DNA of 64,000 bases from Pseudomonas syringae (lineage in GTDB: Bacteria; Pseudomonadota; Gammaproteobacteria; Pseudomonadales; Pseudomonadaceae): positions 44,641 through 108,640 of the forward strand of contig NZ_WKCB01000011.1 of the NCBI RefSeq assembly GCF_021606685.1, written 5' to 3'. Made by a program: the position numbers and the translations under genes. Below, in pieces: positions 49,560 to 58,785 of this stretch (position 1 is its first letter; each line of letters starts with the position of its first letter). The notes below the pieces were generated by a model that was given only the letters and a program-made list of their open reading frames with translations, made no database searches and was not told the DNA's origin.

Positions 49560-50966
49560 ATGGGCTTGAACAACCAGTGGATGCAACGCGACCTCGCGGT
49601 GCTGTGGCATCCCTGCACCCAGATGAAAGACCACCAGCAACTGCCGCTGATCCCGATCAAGCGCGGCGAAGGCGTATGGCTGGAAGACTTCGAAGGCAAG
49701 CGCTACCTCGACGCCGTCAGCTCGTGGTGGGTCAACGTCTTCGGCCACGCCAACCCGCGCATCAACCAGCGTATCAAGGACCAGGTCGACCAACTGGAGC
49801 ACGTGATCCTCGCAGGCTTCAGCCACCAGCCGGTGATCGAGCTGTCCGAGCGCCTGGTCAAGATGACGCCCGAGGGCCTGACCCGTTGCTTCTATGCCGA
49901 CAACGGCTCGTCGTGCATCGAAGTCGCGCTCAAGATGAGTTTCCACTACTGGCTCAACCGTGGCCTGCCGAACAAAAAGCGCTTTGTCACCCTGACCAAC
50001 AGCTACCACGGCGAAACCATCGCCGCGATGTCGGTGGGCGACGTGCCGCTGTTTACCGAAACCTACAAGGCACTCCTGCTCGACACCATCAAGGTGCCCA
50101 GCCCCGATTGCTACCTGCGCCCCGACGGCATGAGCTGGGAAGAACACTCGCGCACGATGTTCCTGGCCATGGAGCAAACCCTCGCCGAGCACCACGACAC
50201 GGTCGCCGCGGTGATCGTCGAGCCGCTGATCCAGGGCGCCGGCGGCATGCGCATGTACCACCCGGTGTACCTCAAACTGCTGCGCGAGGCCTGCGACCGC
50301 TACGGCGTGCACCTGATCCACGACGAAATCGCCGTAGGCTTCGGCCGCACCGGCAGCATGTTCGCCTGTGAACAGGCGGGTATCCGCCCGGACTTCCTGT
50401 GCCTGTCCAAGGCCTTGACCGGCGGTTACCTGCCGCTGGCGGCAGTGGTCACCACCGATGACGTGTACGACGCCTTCTACGACGACTACCCGACCCTGCG
50501 CGCCTTCCTGCACTCCCACAGCTACACCGGCAACCCGCTGGCGTGCGCGGCGGCGTTGGCGACCCTGGATATTTTCGAAGAAGACAACGTCATCGAGAAC
50601 AACAAGGCCCTGGCCCAGCGCATGGCCACCGCCACCGCGCACCTGGTGGACCACCCGCACGTGTCGGAAGTACGCCAGACCGGCATGGTGCTGGCCATCG
50701 AGATGGTTCAGGACAAAGCCACCAAGACTGCTTACCCGTGGCAGGAACGCCGGGGCCTCAAGGTGTTCGAGCATGCCCTGGAGCGCGGCGCACTGTTGCG
50801 GCCCTTGGGCAGTGTGGTGTATTTCCTGCCGCCGTATGTGATTACCCCGGAGCAGATCGACTTCCTCGCCGAAGTCGCCAGCGAAGGCATCGATATCGCC
50901 ACCAATAGCAGCGTGAGTGTTGCAGTGCCTAAGGACTTCCACCCAGACTTCCGCGACCCCGGCTAG
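49560..50966 (+). CDS. bioA: Adenosylmethionine-8-amino-7-oxononanoate aminotransferase (BioA)
   Basis: A biotin biosynthesis enzyme that converts 7-keto-8-aminopelargonate to 7,8-diaminopelargonate using S-adenosylmethionine as amino donor. The 468-residue class III aminotransferase has SSWWVNVFGHANP, the PLP lysine Lys284 in LCLSKALTGGYLPLA and HDEIAVGFGRTG before it. GAGGAGA precedes the ATG at 49560; the frame is open upstream from 49434 but does not resemble BioA. It is followed by rsmE, the usual Pseudomonas order. Confidence 0.95.
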   Translation: MGLNNQWMQRDLAVLWHPCTQMKDHQQLPLIPIKRGEGVWLEDFEGKRYLDAVSSWWVNVFGHANPRINQRIKDQVDQLEHVILAGFSHQPVIELSERLVKMTPEGLTRCFYADNGSSCIEVALKMSFHYWLNRGLPNKKRFVTLTNSYHGETIAAMSVGDVPLFTETYKALLLDTIKVPSPDCYLRPDGMSWEEHSRTMFLAMEQTLAEHHDTVAAVIVEPLIQGAGGMRMYHPVYLKLLREACDRYGVHLIHDEIAVGFGRTGSMFACEQAGIRPDFLCLSKALTGGYLPLAAVVTTDDVYDAFYDDYPTLRAFLHSHSYTGNPLACAAALATLDIFEEDNVIENNKALAQRMATATAHLVDHPHVSEVRQTGMVLAIEMVQDKATKTAYPWQERRGLKVFEHALERGALLRPLGSVVYFLPPYVITPEQIDFLAEVASEGIDIATNSSVSVAVPKDFHPDFRDPG

Positions 50967-50976
50967 ACACGCGTTT

Positions 50977-51106
50977 GTGGCGAGCGGGCTTGCCCGCGTT
51001 GGGCTGCGCAGCAGCCCCAGCGAGTGCACCGCAATCCGCCAGATAAAACGCGATAGCCGGTTTTGGGGCCGCTTCGCAGCCCAACGCGGGCAAGCCCGCT
51101 CGCCAC
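50977..51106. repeat. Long REP pair, GTGGCGAGCGGGCTTGCCCGC class
   Basis: Inverted arms GTGGCGAGCGGGCTTGCCCGC at both ends, inner GTTGGGCTGCGCAGCAGCCCC and counterpart, between bioA and rsmE. Confidence 0.9.
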
Positions 51107-51155
51107 GATTAGTCAGCAAGCCCCATAGGCTTCGTACATTTTCCAGAGAACAGAA

Positions 51156-51875
51156 ATGAGACTGTCCCGCTTTTTCACCGACACCCCGCTGAGCCTCGGC
51201 GACCATGAGTTGCCCGAAGCCCAGGCGCATTACATCAGCCGTGTGTTGCGCATGGTCGAAGGCGACGCCGTGCAGTTGTTCGACGGCTCCGGCCAGGAGT
51301 TTCTCGGCAGCTTGCTGGAAGTCGGTAAAAAACGCGTCAGCGTGCAACTCACGCAGAGTTTCGCGGGCCAGACCGAATCGCCGCTGCATATCCACCTCGG
51401 CCAGGGCCTGTCCCGGGGCGAACGCATGGACTGGGCGATCCAGAAGGCCACCGAGCTTGGCGTCAATGCGATCACGCCGATTTTCAGCGAGCGCTGCGAA
51501 GTACGCCTCAAGGACGAACGCGCCGACAAACGCTTGCTGCACTGGCGCCAGGTGGCAATCAGCGCGTGTGAGCAATGCGGGCGTTCGACGGTGCCGGTCA
51601 TTCATCCACCGTTGCTGTTGGCCGACTGGCTGAAGCAGACCGAGGCGGATTTGAAGCTGGTGCTGCACCCAGTGGCCGAGCCAATGGTCAGCCATGCGAA
51701 GCCATCAAGCCTGGCCTTCCTGATCGGGCCTGAAGGCGGGCTGACCGACACTGAAGTCCACGTCGCCCAAGACGCCGGCTTTCATGCCGCGCGCCTCGGC
51801 CCTCGGGTATTGCGAACCGAAACAGCACCCGTGGTGGCACTGGCCGTGGCCCAACAGCTGTGGGGCGATTTCTAA
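51156..51875 (+). CDS. rsmE: 16S rRNA (uracil-1498-N3)-methyltransferase RsmE
   Basis: Methylates U1498 in the decoding region of 16S rRNA. The 239-residue SPOUT-class protein has an N-terminal PUA-like part (HYISRVLRMVEGD) and the C-terminal knot with LIGPEGGLTDTE and LGPRVLRTETAPV, the family SAM-binding blocks. It lies after bioA with a REP pair between. Its stop codon overlaps the convergent DadA-like gene by 4 bases. Confidence 0.95.
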   Translation: MRLSRFFTDTPLSLGDHELPEAQAHYISRVLRMVEGDAVQLFDGSGQEFLGSLLEVGKKRVSVQLTQSFAGQTESPLHIHLGQGLSRGERMDWAIQKATELGVNAITPIFSERCEVRLKDERADKRLLHWRQVAISACEQCGRSTVPVIHPPLLLADWLKQTEADLKLVLHPVAEPMVSHAKPSSLAFLIGPEGGLTDTEVHVAQDAGFHAARLGPRVLRTETAPVVALAVAQQLWGDF

Positions 51876-53101
51876 GCCCTGCCCCGCCCAGGCGCCAAGC
51901 CCTGCATATCAATGGAGGGCGTCTGCCGACCGATCAACTGCGCCAACAGCTGGCCGCTGCCGCACGCCAGTGTAAAACCGAGGGCGCCGTGGCCCAGGTT
52001 CAGCCACAGGTTGCGATAGACACTGGCACCAATCAGCGGCACGCCGGTCGGGGTGGCCGGGCGCATTCCGGCCCATTCCACCGCATGGGCGTAATCGCCC
52101 GCCAGAGGAAACGTCTCCAGTGCCTGGCGTTTCATCAGCGCCAGGCGCTTGGGTTCAAGGCTGGCGTCGAAGCCGACGATATCCACCATCGCCGCTACCC
52201 GCAGCTGCTCGCCGATACGCGCATAGACGATCTTGCGATCGTAGTCGGTGATGCTCACGCTCGGCGCCTGGTGCTGTGCGCCAATCGGCACGCTGAGGCT
52301 GTAGCCCTTGAGCGGGTACAGCGGCAACCGCACACCCAGCTCGGCGCTGCGATACCCGGCCGCCAGCACCAGGTGCTCGACCGGCATCACCTCATCGCCC
52401 AAGACGACGGCCTGCACGGCACCCTCGGCCTGGCGAATGCCGGTGACCTTGCGCCCGAGCAAAAACGTGCAACGCCCGGACGCCTCCAGCCACGCCGCGA
52501 TTCGCTGGCAGAAGGCATGACAATCCGCCACTTCTTCAGTCGGCGTGTAAATGCCGCCGACAAATCCCCCGCCGGTCAACGCCGGTTCCAGCTGTATGCA
52601 CTCGGCGGCGGATAGCACCTGCTGGCAGACCCTGTCCGTGACCTTGTGGCGCGCACGTTCAAAGGTGGCCGCATGGCGAAACGTCACCAGCTTGCCGTTG
52701 CGCCGCCAGTCGAAACCCTCCAGGCCATCGCACGCTCGCCATTGCGCCAAGGTCGTCTGGCTCAGGGCGGACAGGCGCAGCAGGTGAGCGGCATTGCGCT
52801 GGTTCACCGAGCCACGGCAGGCACCGAGAAAGGCCGCCATCCAGCGCCATTGCTGGCGATCGAGGCGCGGGCGCAGCTTCAGCGGCGAGTCACCGCGCAG
52901 CAGCCAGCCAATGGCTTGCAGCGGCACCCCGGCGTCGGCCAGCGGCGCCACGTAGCGATAGGACAATTGTCCGCCGTTGGCGAAACTGGTTTCGCTGCCC
53001 AAGGTGTCGCGTGCCTCGATCACAGTCACCTCATGGCCTGCACGCACCAACGCGTATGCGCTGGCCAAGCCGATTACCCCACCGCCGATGATGTGCACCA
53101 T
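51872..53101 (-). CDS. DadA-like FAD-dependent D-amino-acid dehydrogenase
   Basis: A 409-residue flavoprotein of the DAO/DadA family. The N-terminal dinucleotide motif is HIIGGGVIGLASAYAL, followed by SFANGGQLSYRYVAPLAD typical of DadA, and a C-terminal GMRPATPTGVPLIG, then NLGHGALGFTLACGSG. It oxidises a D-amino acid or N-methyl amino acid to the keto form and passes electrons to the respiratory chain. It is divergent from a LysR gene (109-base spacer), which probably controls it. Substrate unknown: D-alanine, D-glutamate or D-hydroxyproline are options. Confidence 0.82.
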   Translation of the reverse strand: MVHIIGGGVIGLASAYALVRAGHEVTVIEARDTLGSETSFANGGQLSYRYVAPLADAGVPLQAIGWLLRGDSPLKLRPRLDRQQWRWMAAFLGACRGSVNQRNAAHLLRLSALSQTTLAQWRACDGLEGFDWRRNGKLVTFRHAATFERARHKVTDRVCQQVLSAAECIQLEPALTGGGFVGGIYTPTEEVADCHAFCQRIAAWLEASGRCTFLLGRKVTGIRQAEGAVQAVVLGDEVMPVEHLVLAAGYRSAELGVRLPLYPLKGYSLSVPIGAQHQAPSVSITDYDRKIVYARIGEQLRVAAMVDIVGFDASLEPKRLALMKRQALETFPLAGDYAHAVEWAGMRPATPTGVPLIGASVYRNLWLNLGHGALGFTLACGSGQLLAQLIGRQTPSIDMQGLAPGRGRA

Positions 53102-53210
53102 CCTTTTTCACCTGCCACTGAATCCTGAGGCCTCAAGCCTAGGGGCAGGTGACAGGCCCGCGACAATCAATAAAGATGGGTCACCTATAAACAAAGGTTA
53201 TGGACTTGCC

Positions 53211-54113
53211 ATGCGCTTGCGTCATATCGAGATCTTCCAGGCCATCCGCCAAACCGGCTCCATCAGCGCCGCCGCGCAGTTGTTGCATGTGTCGCAACCA
53301 GCGGTCACCAAGGTGTTGCAGCACGCCGAGTTGCAGCTGGGATTCCCGCTGTTCCTGCGGGTGCGCGGCAAGCTGCAGCCCACGCCAGAGGCGCTGGCAC
53401 TGGAAAGCGAAGTCGAGAAAGTCACCGCGAGCCTGCAAGGCGTAAGGCGCCTGGCCAAGAGCCTGCGCCGTGAACCGGGCCAGAGTGTGCGCATCGGCGC
53501 GATCCCGGCACTCGCGCTTTCGCTGCTGCCGCCGGCAATCCTGGAGTGGAAGCGCGACTACCCGGACATGGCCTGCGAGCTGTCCAGCGACCACAGCCGC
53601 GAGCTGGTGCACAAGCTGCTGATGCGTGAGATTGACCTGGCGCTGACGCTCAACTTCTCCGGCCATCCGGGGTTGACCACGCAGGTGCTGGCCAACGGTG
53701 TGTTGGTGGCGTTGGCATCCAAAGGCTATTGGTCCGAAGCCGAGCTGAGCAGCCCCCTGCCCTTGACTGATCTGGCGGGCGCGCCGCTGATTGGTCTTTC
53801 CAGCGCCGACCCGCTGGCAGCAAAACTCGACAGCTACCTGGAAAACGTCGATCCGCCACCAAGGGTGACCCTTTCGGTGCAAACCTATTCCCTGGCCCGC
53901 GCGATGGTGGAGTCCGGCGCCGGCCTCACGGTGATAGATCCCTTCACCGCCCTCGGCGCCTCAACGGCCACCACGCGCATCCGCACCCTCACGCCGCCGC
54001 TGCCGATCACCCTGTATGCCCTGACCCGCGCCGATGAGCCGCCGCCGCATATGCTGGCCAAGCTACTGGAGATTTTCGGCAACCACGCCCGCGAGCAACT
54101 GGAACGCCTGTAA
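53211..54113 (+). CDS. LysR-family transcriptional regulator divergent from the DadA-like gene
   Basis: A 300-residue LysR-type regulator. The N-terminal HTH is LRHIEIFQAIRQTGSISAAA then LLHVSQPAVTKVLQHAE. The inducer domain follows (residues 90-300). The ATG at 53211 gives the family N-terminus MRLRHIEIF; another ATG at 53200 is out of frame. The 109-base spacer to the DadA-like gene probably holds its operator. Its target and inducer (perhaps a D-amino acid) are inferred from divergence only. Confidence 0.87.
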   Translation: MRLRHIEIFQAIRQTGSISAAAQLLHVSQPAVTKVLQHAELQLGFPLFLRVRGKLQPTPEALALESEVEKVTASLQGVRRLAKSLRREPGQSVRIGAIPALALSLLPPAILEWKRDYPDMACELSSDHSRELVHKLLMREIDLALTLNFSGHPGLTTQVLANGVLVALASKGYWSEAELSSPLPLTDLAGAPLIGLSSADPLAAKLDSYLENVDPPPRVTLSVQTYSLARAMVESGAGLTVIDPFTALGASTATTRIRTLTPPLPITLYALTRADEPPPHMLAKLLEIFGNHAREQLERL

Positions 54114-54143
54114 AAATCGGACTTTCAAAACTACGAGGATCAA

Positions 54144-54235
54144 ATGTAGGAGCGGGCTTGCTCGCGAAAGCGGTGTGTCAGCCAGTACATCTGTAACTGA
54201 CCCACCGCCTTCGCGAGCAAGCCCGCTCCCACATT
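54144..54235. repeat. REP pair, GGAGCGGGCTTGCTCGCGAA class
   Basis: Arms GTAGGAGCGGGCTTGCTCGCG and CGCGAGCAAGCCCGCTCCCAC separated by about 45 bases. The left outer arm has GTAGG for GTGGG. It is between the LysR gene and the TrhA gene. Confidence 0.9.
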
Positions 54236-54252
54236 TTGAATTGCGTGGTCTG

Positions 54253-54870
54253 TTAGAGCACGTAGTGCATGATCGCCACAAAATGCAGCAGGCTGCCGCC
54301 GATCACAAACAAATGCCAGATCCCATGGGAGTGCCGCAAACGGTCCTCCAGGGCAAAAAAGATAATGCCAACGGTGTACAGCACCCCGCCCGAGGCCAGC
54401 CAGGTGAACCCCGCCGTACCCAGTGCGGCGATCAGCGGTTTGACCGCCACCAGCACGATCCAGCCCATCACCGCGTAGATCACGATCGACAGGATGCGCG
54501 CCTCGGAACGCGGCTTGATTTCTTGCAGGATGCCGATCACCGCCAGCCCCCAGACAATCCCGAACAACGTCCAGCCCCACGGCCCGCGCAGCGTCACCAG
54601 GCAGAAGGGTGTGTAGCTGCCGGCGATCAACAGGTAAATCGAAAAGTGATCGACCTTCTGCATGATCTCTTTTCGCCGCCCGCGCACGCTGTGGTACACG
54701 GTGGACGCGCTGTACAGCACCATCAGCGTAAAGCCATAAATCGCCACGCTGACGATCTTCCAAGGGCTGCCGTCCAGGCTCGCGACCACCAGCATCCACA
54801 CGGCGCCAATACACGCCGCGACTGCACCGAGCAAATGGCTCCAGGCGTTGAATCGTTCCCCGTGGTACAT
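54253..54870 (-). CDS. TrhA/YqfA hemolysin-III family membrane protein
   Basis: A 205-residue protein with seven hydrophobic segments (PAQR/hemolysin III superfamily). It begins MYHGERFNAWSHLLGAV, has SASTVYHSVRGRRKEIMQKVDHFSIYLLIAGSYTPF (read in two parts: SxxYH and DHxxIYxLIAGSYTP), the conserved metal-site histidines, and ends VIGGSLLHFVAIMHYV. Bacterial members affect membrane-lipid homeostasis; haemolytic activity is not proven. It is divergent from mdcR. Confidence 0.88.
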   Translation of the reverse strand: MYHGERFNAWSHLLGAVAACIGAVWMLVVASLDGSPWKIVSVAIYGFTLMVLYSASTVYHSVRGRRKEIMQKVDHFSIYLLIAGSYTPFCLVTLRGPWGWTLFGIVWGLAVIGILQEIKPRSEARILSIVIYAVMGWIVLVAVKPLIAALGTAGFTWLASGGVLYTVGIIFFALEDRLRHSHGIWHLFVIGGSLLHFVAIMHYVL

Positions 54871-55015
54871 CTGTCACTGACCTCCTGTAACCGTTAAGCA
54901 CTGGTTGGCAAGCGTCCAACCTTGCGCATAAGAGTGCAAGCGGCTTGTGACGTTCCGAGGACGCCAAACGGTTTTGCGGGCACAATCGAGCGCATTCGAA
55001 CAAGAGCCCACGGCC

Positions 55016-55930
55016 ATGCTGATCGACGAAGAATTTACCCTCAAGAAACTTGAAATCTTCCTGGCGTTCATGCGCACCGGCAACCTGGCCCGCGCCGCCG
55101 CCGAGCTGCAAACCAGCAACGTCAGCGTGCACCGCGCCATCCACTCCCTGGAAAACGCCCTGCGCTGCCCGCTGTTCAAACACGAAGGGCGCAACCTCAC
55201 CCCGCTGGAAAGCGCCTACGTGCTGGAAGAACGCGCGCAAAAACTGGTCGCCGACGTGGTCGACAGCGTACGCCTGACCCGCGAAGCCGCCGGTTTTTCC
55301 GCTGAGCGTTTCAAACTGGGCTCGTTGTATTCGCTGACGGTCAAGACCGTGCCGCAATTGATCATGGGCCTGAAAATCCGCCGCAGCGAGCTCAATATCG
55401 ACCTGATCCTGGGCTCCAACTTCGACCTGCTCTACAAGCTCAAGAACATGGAAGTCGACGCGATCCTGATCTCCCTGGATGAGCACGCCAACGACCCCGA
55501 CTGCGAACAGATCGCGCTGTTTTCCGACGATATCTTCCTGGCCACCCCGGCCGACTCACCCTTTGACCGCGAGCAGCAGATCGACCTGGCCGACGTGCGC
55601 GACGCCACGTTCATCACCCTCACCCAAGGCTTCGCCACGCACCAGGACGGCAATCGGGTGTTCAAGCAGGCGGGGTTCGAGCCCAAGGTGGCGATGCAGG
55701 TCAACGACATCTTCACGCTGCTGAGCATGGTCAGTTCGGGGGTGGGCTATGCATTGCTGCCGGGGAGGATTGCGGCGGTGTATGAGAACCGCGTGAAGCT
55801 GATACCGCTGCAACCCAGGTATCGGTTGCAGCAGCATATTGGCGTGGTGTTCTTGAAGGCCAAGGAGCGCGATCCGAATTTGCTCGCTTTGTTGGCGGAG
55901 TGTCGGATGTATGCCAATCGGCAGGTCTGA
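55016..55930 (+). CDS. mdcR: LysR-family regulator of malonate decarboxylase (MdcR)
   Basis: A 304-residue LysR protein that in related bacteria controls the mdc operon. The HTH (KKLEIFLAFMRTGNLARAAAE then TSNVSVHRAIHSLENAL) is followed by the inducer domain. The sequence NVSVHRAIHSLENALRC is typical of MdcR. The ATG at 55016 is used; the frame extends to 54947. It lies convergent with the end of the mdc-mad operon, as in P. aeruginosa. Malonate or malonyl-CoA is the probable inducer. Confidence 0.87.
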   Translation: MLIDEEFTLKKLEIFLAFMRTGNLARAAAELQTSNVSVHRAIHSLENALRCPLFKHEGRNLTPLESAYVLEERAQKLVADVVDSVRLTREAAGFSAERFKLGSLYSLTVKTVPQLIMGLKIRRSELNIDLILGSNFDLLYKLKNMEVDAILISLDEHANDPDCEQIALFSDDIFLATPADSPFDREQQIDLADVRDATFITLTQGFATHQDGNRVFKQAGFEPKVAMQVNDIFTLLSMVSSGVGYALLPGRIAAVYENRVKLIPLQPRYRLQQHIGVVFLKAKERDPNLLALLAECRMYANRQV

Positions 55931-55935
55931 GACCG

Positions 55936-56026
55936 CCATCGGGGGCAAGTCGAATCGTCGCACCGCCCCTCCCACACTTGAATGTGTTCGCAATTCAAAA
56001 TGTGGGAGGGGGCTTGCCCCCATGAG
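55936..56026. repeat. REP pair with one variant arm (same replaced centre as at 14811)
   Basis: The left arm reads ATCGGGGGCAAG, TCGAATCGTCGCACC, GCCCCTCCCACA; the right arm is a standard TGTGGGAGGGGGCTTGCCCCC. The central 15 bases of the left arm are identical to those at 14811-14916. Confidence 0.88.
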
Positions 56027-56054
56027 GCCCAACCAGCCAACACCACTCCCAAAA

Positions 56055-56819
56055 CTAGCCAACGATCCCGCGCACAATGAAGTACAGCAACGAAGGCCCA
56101 AGCAAACACCCAAGCCCGGTATGGAACGTCGCCGTCAGCGCGCCATACGGCACCAACCGCCGATCCGTCGCCGCCAGCCCCGCCGTCACCCCACTCACCG
56201 TACCGGCCAAGCCACCAAACACCATGGCCGAACGCGGGTTATCCAAGCCCATCCAGCGCGCCGCGACCGGCGTGCCGACCATCACCAGAATCGCCTTGAT
56301 CAACCCGGTGGCAATCGACAGCGCCATCACGTCCGACGTCGCGCCAATGGCCGCACCGGTCACCGGGCCGACGATGTACGTCACGGCGCCCGCACCGATA
56401 GTGGTCATGCTGACGGCATCGCGATAACCGAACACCCAGGCCATGCTCGCACCGACGATAAACGGCAGGATCGTGCCCAGCAGCAGCGCAACCACGCCAA
56501 TCATCCCAGCCTTGCGCGCTTCGGTGGCTTGCACCTCAAACGCCGTGGCGACAATGGCGAAGTCACGCAGCATCGCACCGCCCATCAGGCCGATGCCGGA
56601 GAACAGTGCCAGGTCGGCCAGGCCCTTCTGCCCGCCAGTCACGGTGCCGCCGACCCAGGCCAGGACCAGGCCGATAACAATGGCAATCGCCGAGCCATGA
56701 ATACGTCCGAATGTGAGGCGTTTGGACAACACCACAGAAATCCACATCACCACACCGACGAAGGCAAACGCGGTGATCAGGCCGTTATGCTCCAACCCTT
56801 TTTCAATGAGTTCCCACAT
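56055..56819 (-). CDS. madM: Malonate transporter subunit MadM
   Basis: A 254-residue membrane protein with about eight hydrophobic segments, the large subunit of the two-part MadLM malonate:Na+ (or H+) symporter. Family blocks include GIGLMGGAMLRDFAIVATAFEV and AVTYIVGPVTGAAIGA. It begins one base after the madL stop codon region (start and stop nearly touch), so the subunits are made together. It is the last gene of the mdc operon. Confidence 0.92.
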   Translation of the reverse strand: MWELIEKGLEHNGLITAFAFVGVVMWISVVLSKRLTFGRIHGSAIAIVIGLVLAWVGGTVTGGQKGLADLALFSGIGLMGGAMLRDFAIVATAFEVQATEARKAGMIGVVALLLGTILPFIVGASMAWVFGYRDAVSMTTIGAGAVTYIVGPVTGAAIGATSDVMALSIATGLIKAILVMVGTPVAARWMGLDNPRSAMVFGGLAGTVSGVTAGLAATDRRLVPYGALTATFHTGLGCLLGPSLLYFIVRGIVG

Positions 56820-56820
56820 A

Positions 56821-57225
56821 TCAGCGACCTCCCACTGGCACGATCAGCGGCTCTTCATCGGGCAACGGTTCGCCCTTGTGGGTACGGCTGATCAGGGCAA
56901 TGGTGCAACCACACACCACCACCGAACCGATGGCCGCGAGTACCGCAACCGGACCGCCGTGGAGCGCGGTGACCACGTTTTGTTGCGCGGCCATCGCCAC
57001 CACCACGGGGATGTACATGGCGCCCCAGAAGCCGACGCCCATTTCGCACTCCTTGGTCATGCCGCCGCGCTTTTGCATCCACAGGCGCGCGCAGATCAGC
57101 AGGATCATGGCGATGCCCACCCCGCCCACGTTGGATTTGACGCCCAGCAACACGCCAAGCATGTCGCCCATGATCACGCCTGCGAGCGTGCAGATCGCCA
57201 GCAATGCCACACCGTAAATAATCAT
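56821..57225 (-). CDS. madL: Malonate transporter subunit MadL
   Basis: A 134-residue membrane protein with four hydrophobic segments, the small subunit of MadLM. It has MLGVLLGVKSNVGGVGIAMILLI and WMQKRGGMTKECEMGVGFWGAMYIPVVVAM (read as KRGG and GVGFWGAMYIPVVVAMAAQ), typical of MadL. GAGGAC precedes the ATG at 57225. It follows mdcH by 67 bases and is next to madM by one base. Confidence 0.92.
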   Translation of the reverse strand: MIIYGVALLAICTLAGVIMGDMLGVLLGVKSNVGGVGIAMILLICARLWMQKRGGMTKECEMGVGFWGAMYIPVVVAMAAQQNVVTALHGGPVAVLAAIGSVVVCGCTIALISRTHKGEPLPDEEPLIVPVGGR

Positions 57226-57292
57226 TGTTGTTGTCCTCAAAGTGCTCGATCGAAATTGTTGTTTTTGTGCTTCGAAAGCCTTGGGTGGTGCT

Positions 57293-58192
57293 TTATCGGT
57301 GGCGGCGTTCCTCCTCTTGCAGCAGGGCCTGCAAGGTGTCCAGGCGTGCGCCTTCGCAGGCGATCACGGTGCCTTGTTCAAACACCCGGCGTGACAGGCC
57401 GGTGAGCACACTGCCCGGAGGCAGTTCGATTTGCAGACGCACACCGCGCTCGTAGGCGCTTTGCACAGTGCCGCGCCAGTCGACGACGCGGCACATGTTG
57501 AAGGCCAGGTCGTCGCGCAATTGCTCGGGGTTGTGGACAGGCCGCGCGCGGGTGCTGCTCAGGTAGGTGATGCGCGGCGCCTTGAGCGGCACGAAGGCCT
57601 GCGCCAGGGCCTGGGCCGGTTGCTCCAGCAACGCGCAATGGGACGGCACGCTGACGGCCAGGCGCTTGGCGATGCCGTTGCCCTTGATGCGCTCGGCGAC
57701 ACGCTTCATCGCCGCGTCGCTGCCGGCGATGACGGTCTGGTTGTCGGCATTGATATTGGCCAGGTACACCGGGGTTTCAGCGCTGTGTATGTCGGCCAGC
57801 AAGCGTTCGACGGTGGATAACTCAGGGCCGATCAGAGCGGTCATGCCGTAGCCCTGTGGAAAAGCGTTTTGCATCAGCTCGCCGCGCAGGCTGACGAGCT
57901 GGATGGCGTCGTTGAAGCCCAGCGCACCGGCGATCACCGCCGCCGGGTAGGCACCGATGGACAGGCCCGCGACGTAATCCGGAGTGTGTTGCAGCAGGCG
58001 GGCGTGGGCCACCCCGGCGATCAACAGGCACAGTTGTACCGCGCGGGTATTCGCCAGGGCCTCAGCCGAATCCAAGGCTCGAACGTCTTCACCCAGCGCC
58101 TCGCTGGCCTGCTCCAACACCTCGGCCGGCAACGCCTGGAGCATGCCCGGCCGTTGGGCGCCCTGCCCTGGGAACACCAGCAGGCTGCTCAT
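57293..58192 (-). CDS. mdcH: Malonate decarboxylase: malonyl-CoA acyltransferase subunit MdcH
   Basis: Transfers malonyl from malonyl-CoA to the ACP prosthetic group to prime the decarboxylase. The 299-residue protein belongs to the FabD acyltransferase family, with VFPGQGAQRPGM at the start and nucleophile Ser78 in AGLSIGAYPAAV. The catalytic His is in VSVPSHCALL. The ATG at 58192 overlaps the mdcG stop by 4 bases (ATGA). It is shorter than FabD but typical of MdcH. Confidence 0.93.
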   Translation of the reverse strand: MSSLLVFPGQGAQRPGMLQALPAEVLEQASEALGEDVRALDSAEALANTRAVQLCLLIAGVAHARLLQHTPDYVAGLSIGAYPAAVIAGALGFNDAIQLVSLRGELMQNAFPQGYGMTALIGPELSTVERLLADIHSAETPVYLANINADNQTVIAGSDAAMKRVAERIKGNGIAKRLAVSVPSHCALLEQPAQALAQAFVPLKAPRITYLSSTRARPVHNPEQLRDDLAFNMCRVVDWRGTVQSAYERGVRLQIELPPGSVLTGLSRRVFEQGTVIACEGARLDTLQALLQEEERRHR

Positions 58193-58785
58193 GCCACGGC
58201 CTGCCAGGGGTCGAGCACCAGGTGCGCACCGCGGGCGGTTTTGAGCAGCACGCGACGTGACCCACTCGCCCACTCGCGCAAGGCAACGGCGCCAAATGGG
58301 GTTTGCAGTTGCAGGTCCACGGCGCACTCCGCCGCCGCAAGAATCGCCAACAGCTCTTCTGCATCACCTCGGGCCAATAGCTCGGGGGTGCGCAGAATCA
58401 AATCCAGATCACTCTGCTCGTGCAGCGCTTCGACCCCGCTGGCCAATTCGAAGCCCGCGCTGCCGGTGACGCCCCACGCCGCCTGCGCCAGCACTGGCCG
58501 CAGGGCTGTGAGCGCTCGCAACGCCGGCAAATCCCTTGGCGAGATCACACCGCGCAACGCTTCGGGTGTCACGCGCCGCTGCACTGCCGCCATGGGCATC
58601 TCGGCAGCCAAACGCTGTTCACGCAAGCGCCCGCGCACACCGACCGCCACGTAGCCCGGCGCGGCGATGGCGCGACGCACCACCACCGGGTGGCCAGCGC
58701 CAATCGCCTCGACTGCCCAGGCCGGCGCCTCGGCAGGCAGATGCTCCGGGGTCATGCCCCAGAGCAAATCGTGGGCGTTCACCAT
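58189..58785 (-). CDS. mdcG: Phosphoribosyl-dephospho-CoA transferase MdcG
   Basis: Attaches the triphosphoribosyl-dephospho-CoA group made by MdcB to the acyl carrier protein MdcC, giving holo-ACP. The 198-residue protein has the nucleotidyltransferase signature GSAGFELASGV, then QSDLDLILRTP (the Asp-x-Asp metal site). The ATG at 58785 gives the expected N-terminus MVNAHDLLWGM and overlaps mdcE by 7 bases. Confidence 0.93.
   Translation of the reverse strand: MVNAHDLLWGMTPEHLPAEAPAWAVEAIGAGHPVVVRRAIAAPGYVAVGVRGRLREQRLAAEMPMAAVQRRVTPEALRGVISPRDLPALRALTALRPVLAQAAWGVTGSAGFELASGVEALHEQSDLDLILRTPELLARGDAEELLAILAAAECAVDLQLQTPFGAVALREWASGSRRVLLKTARGAHLVLDPWQAVA

Noticed and set aside
54253..54870. 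Hemolysin-III gene as a virulence toxin
   Set aside because: The family is mainly linked to membrane homeostasis; haemolysis in this organism cannot be claimed from sequence.
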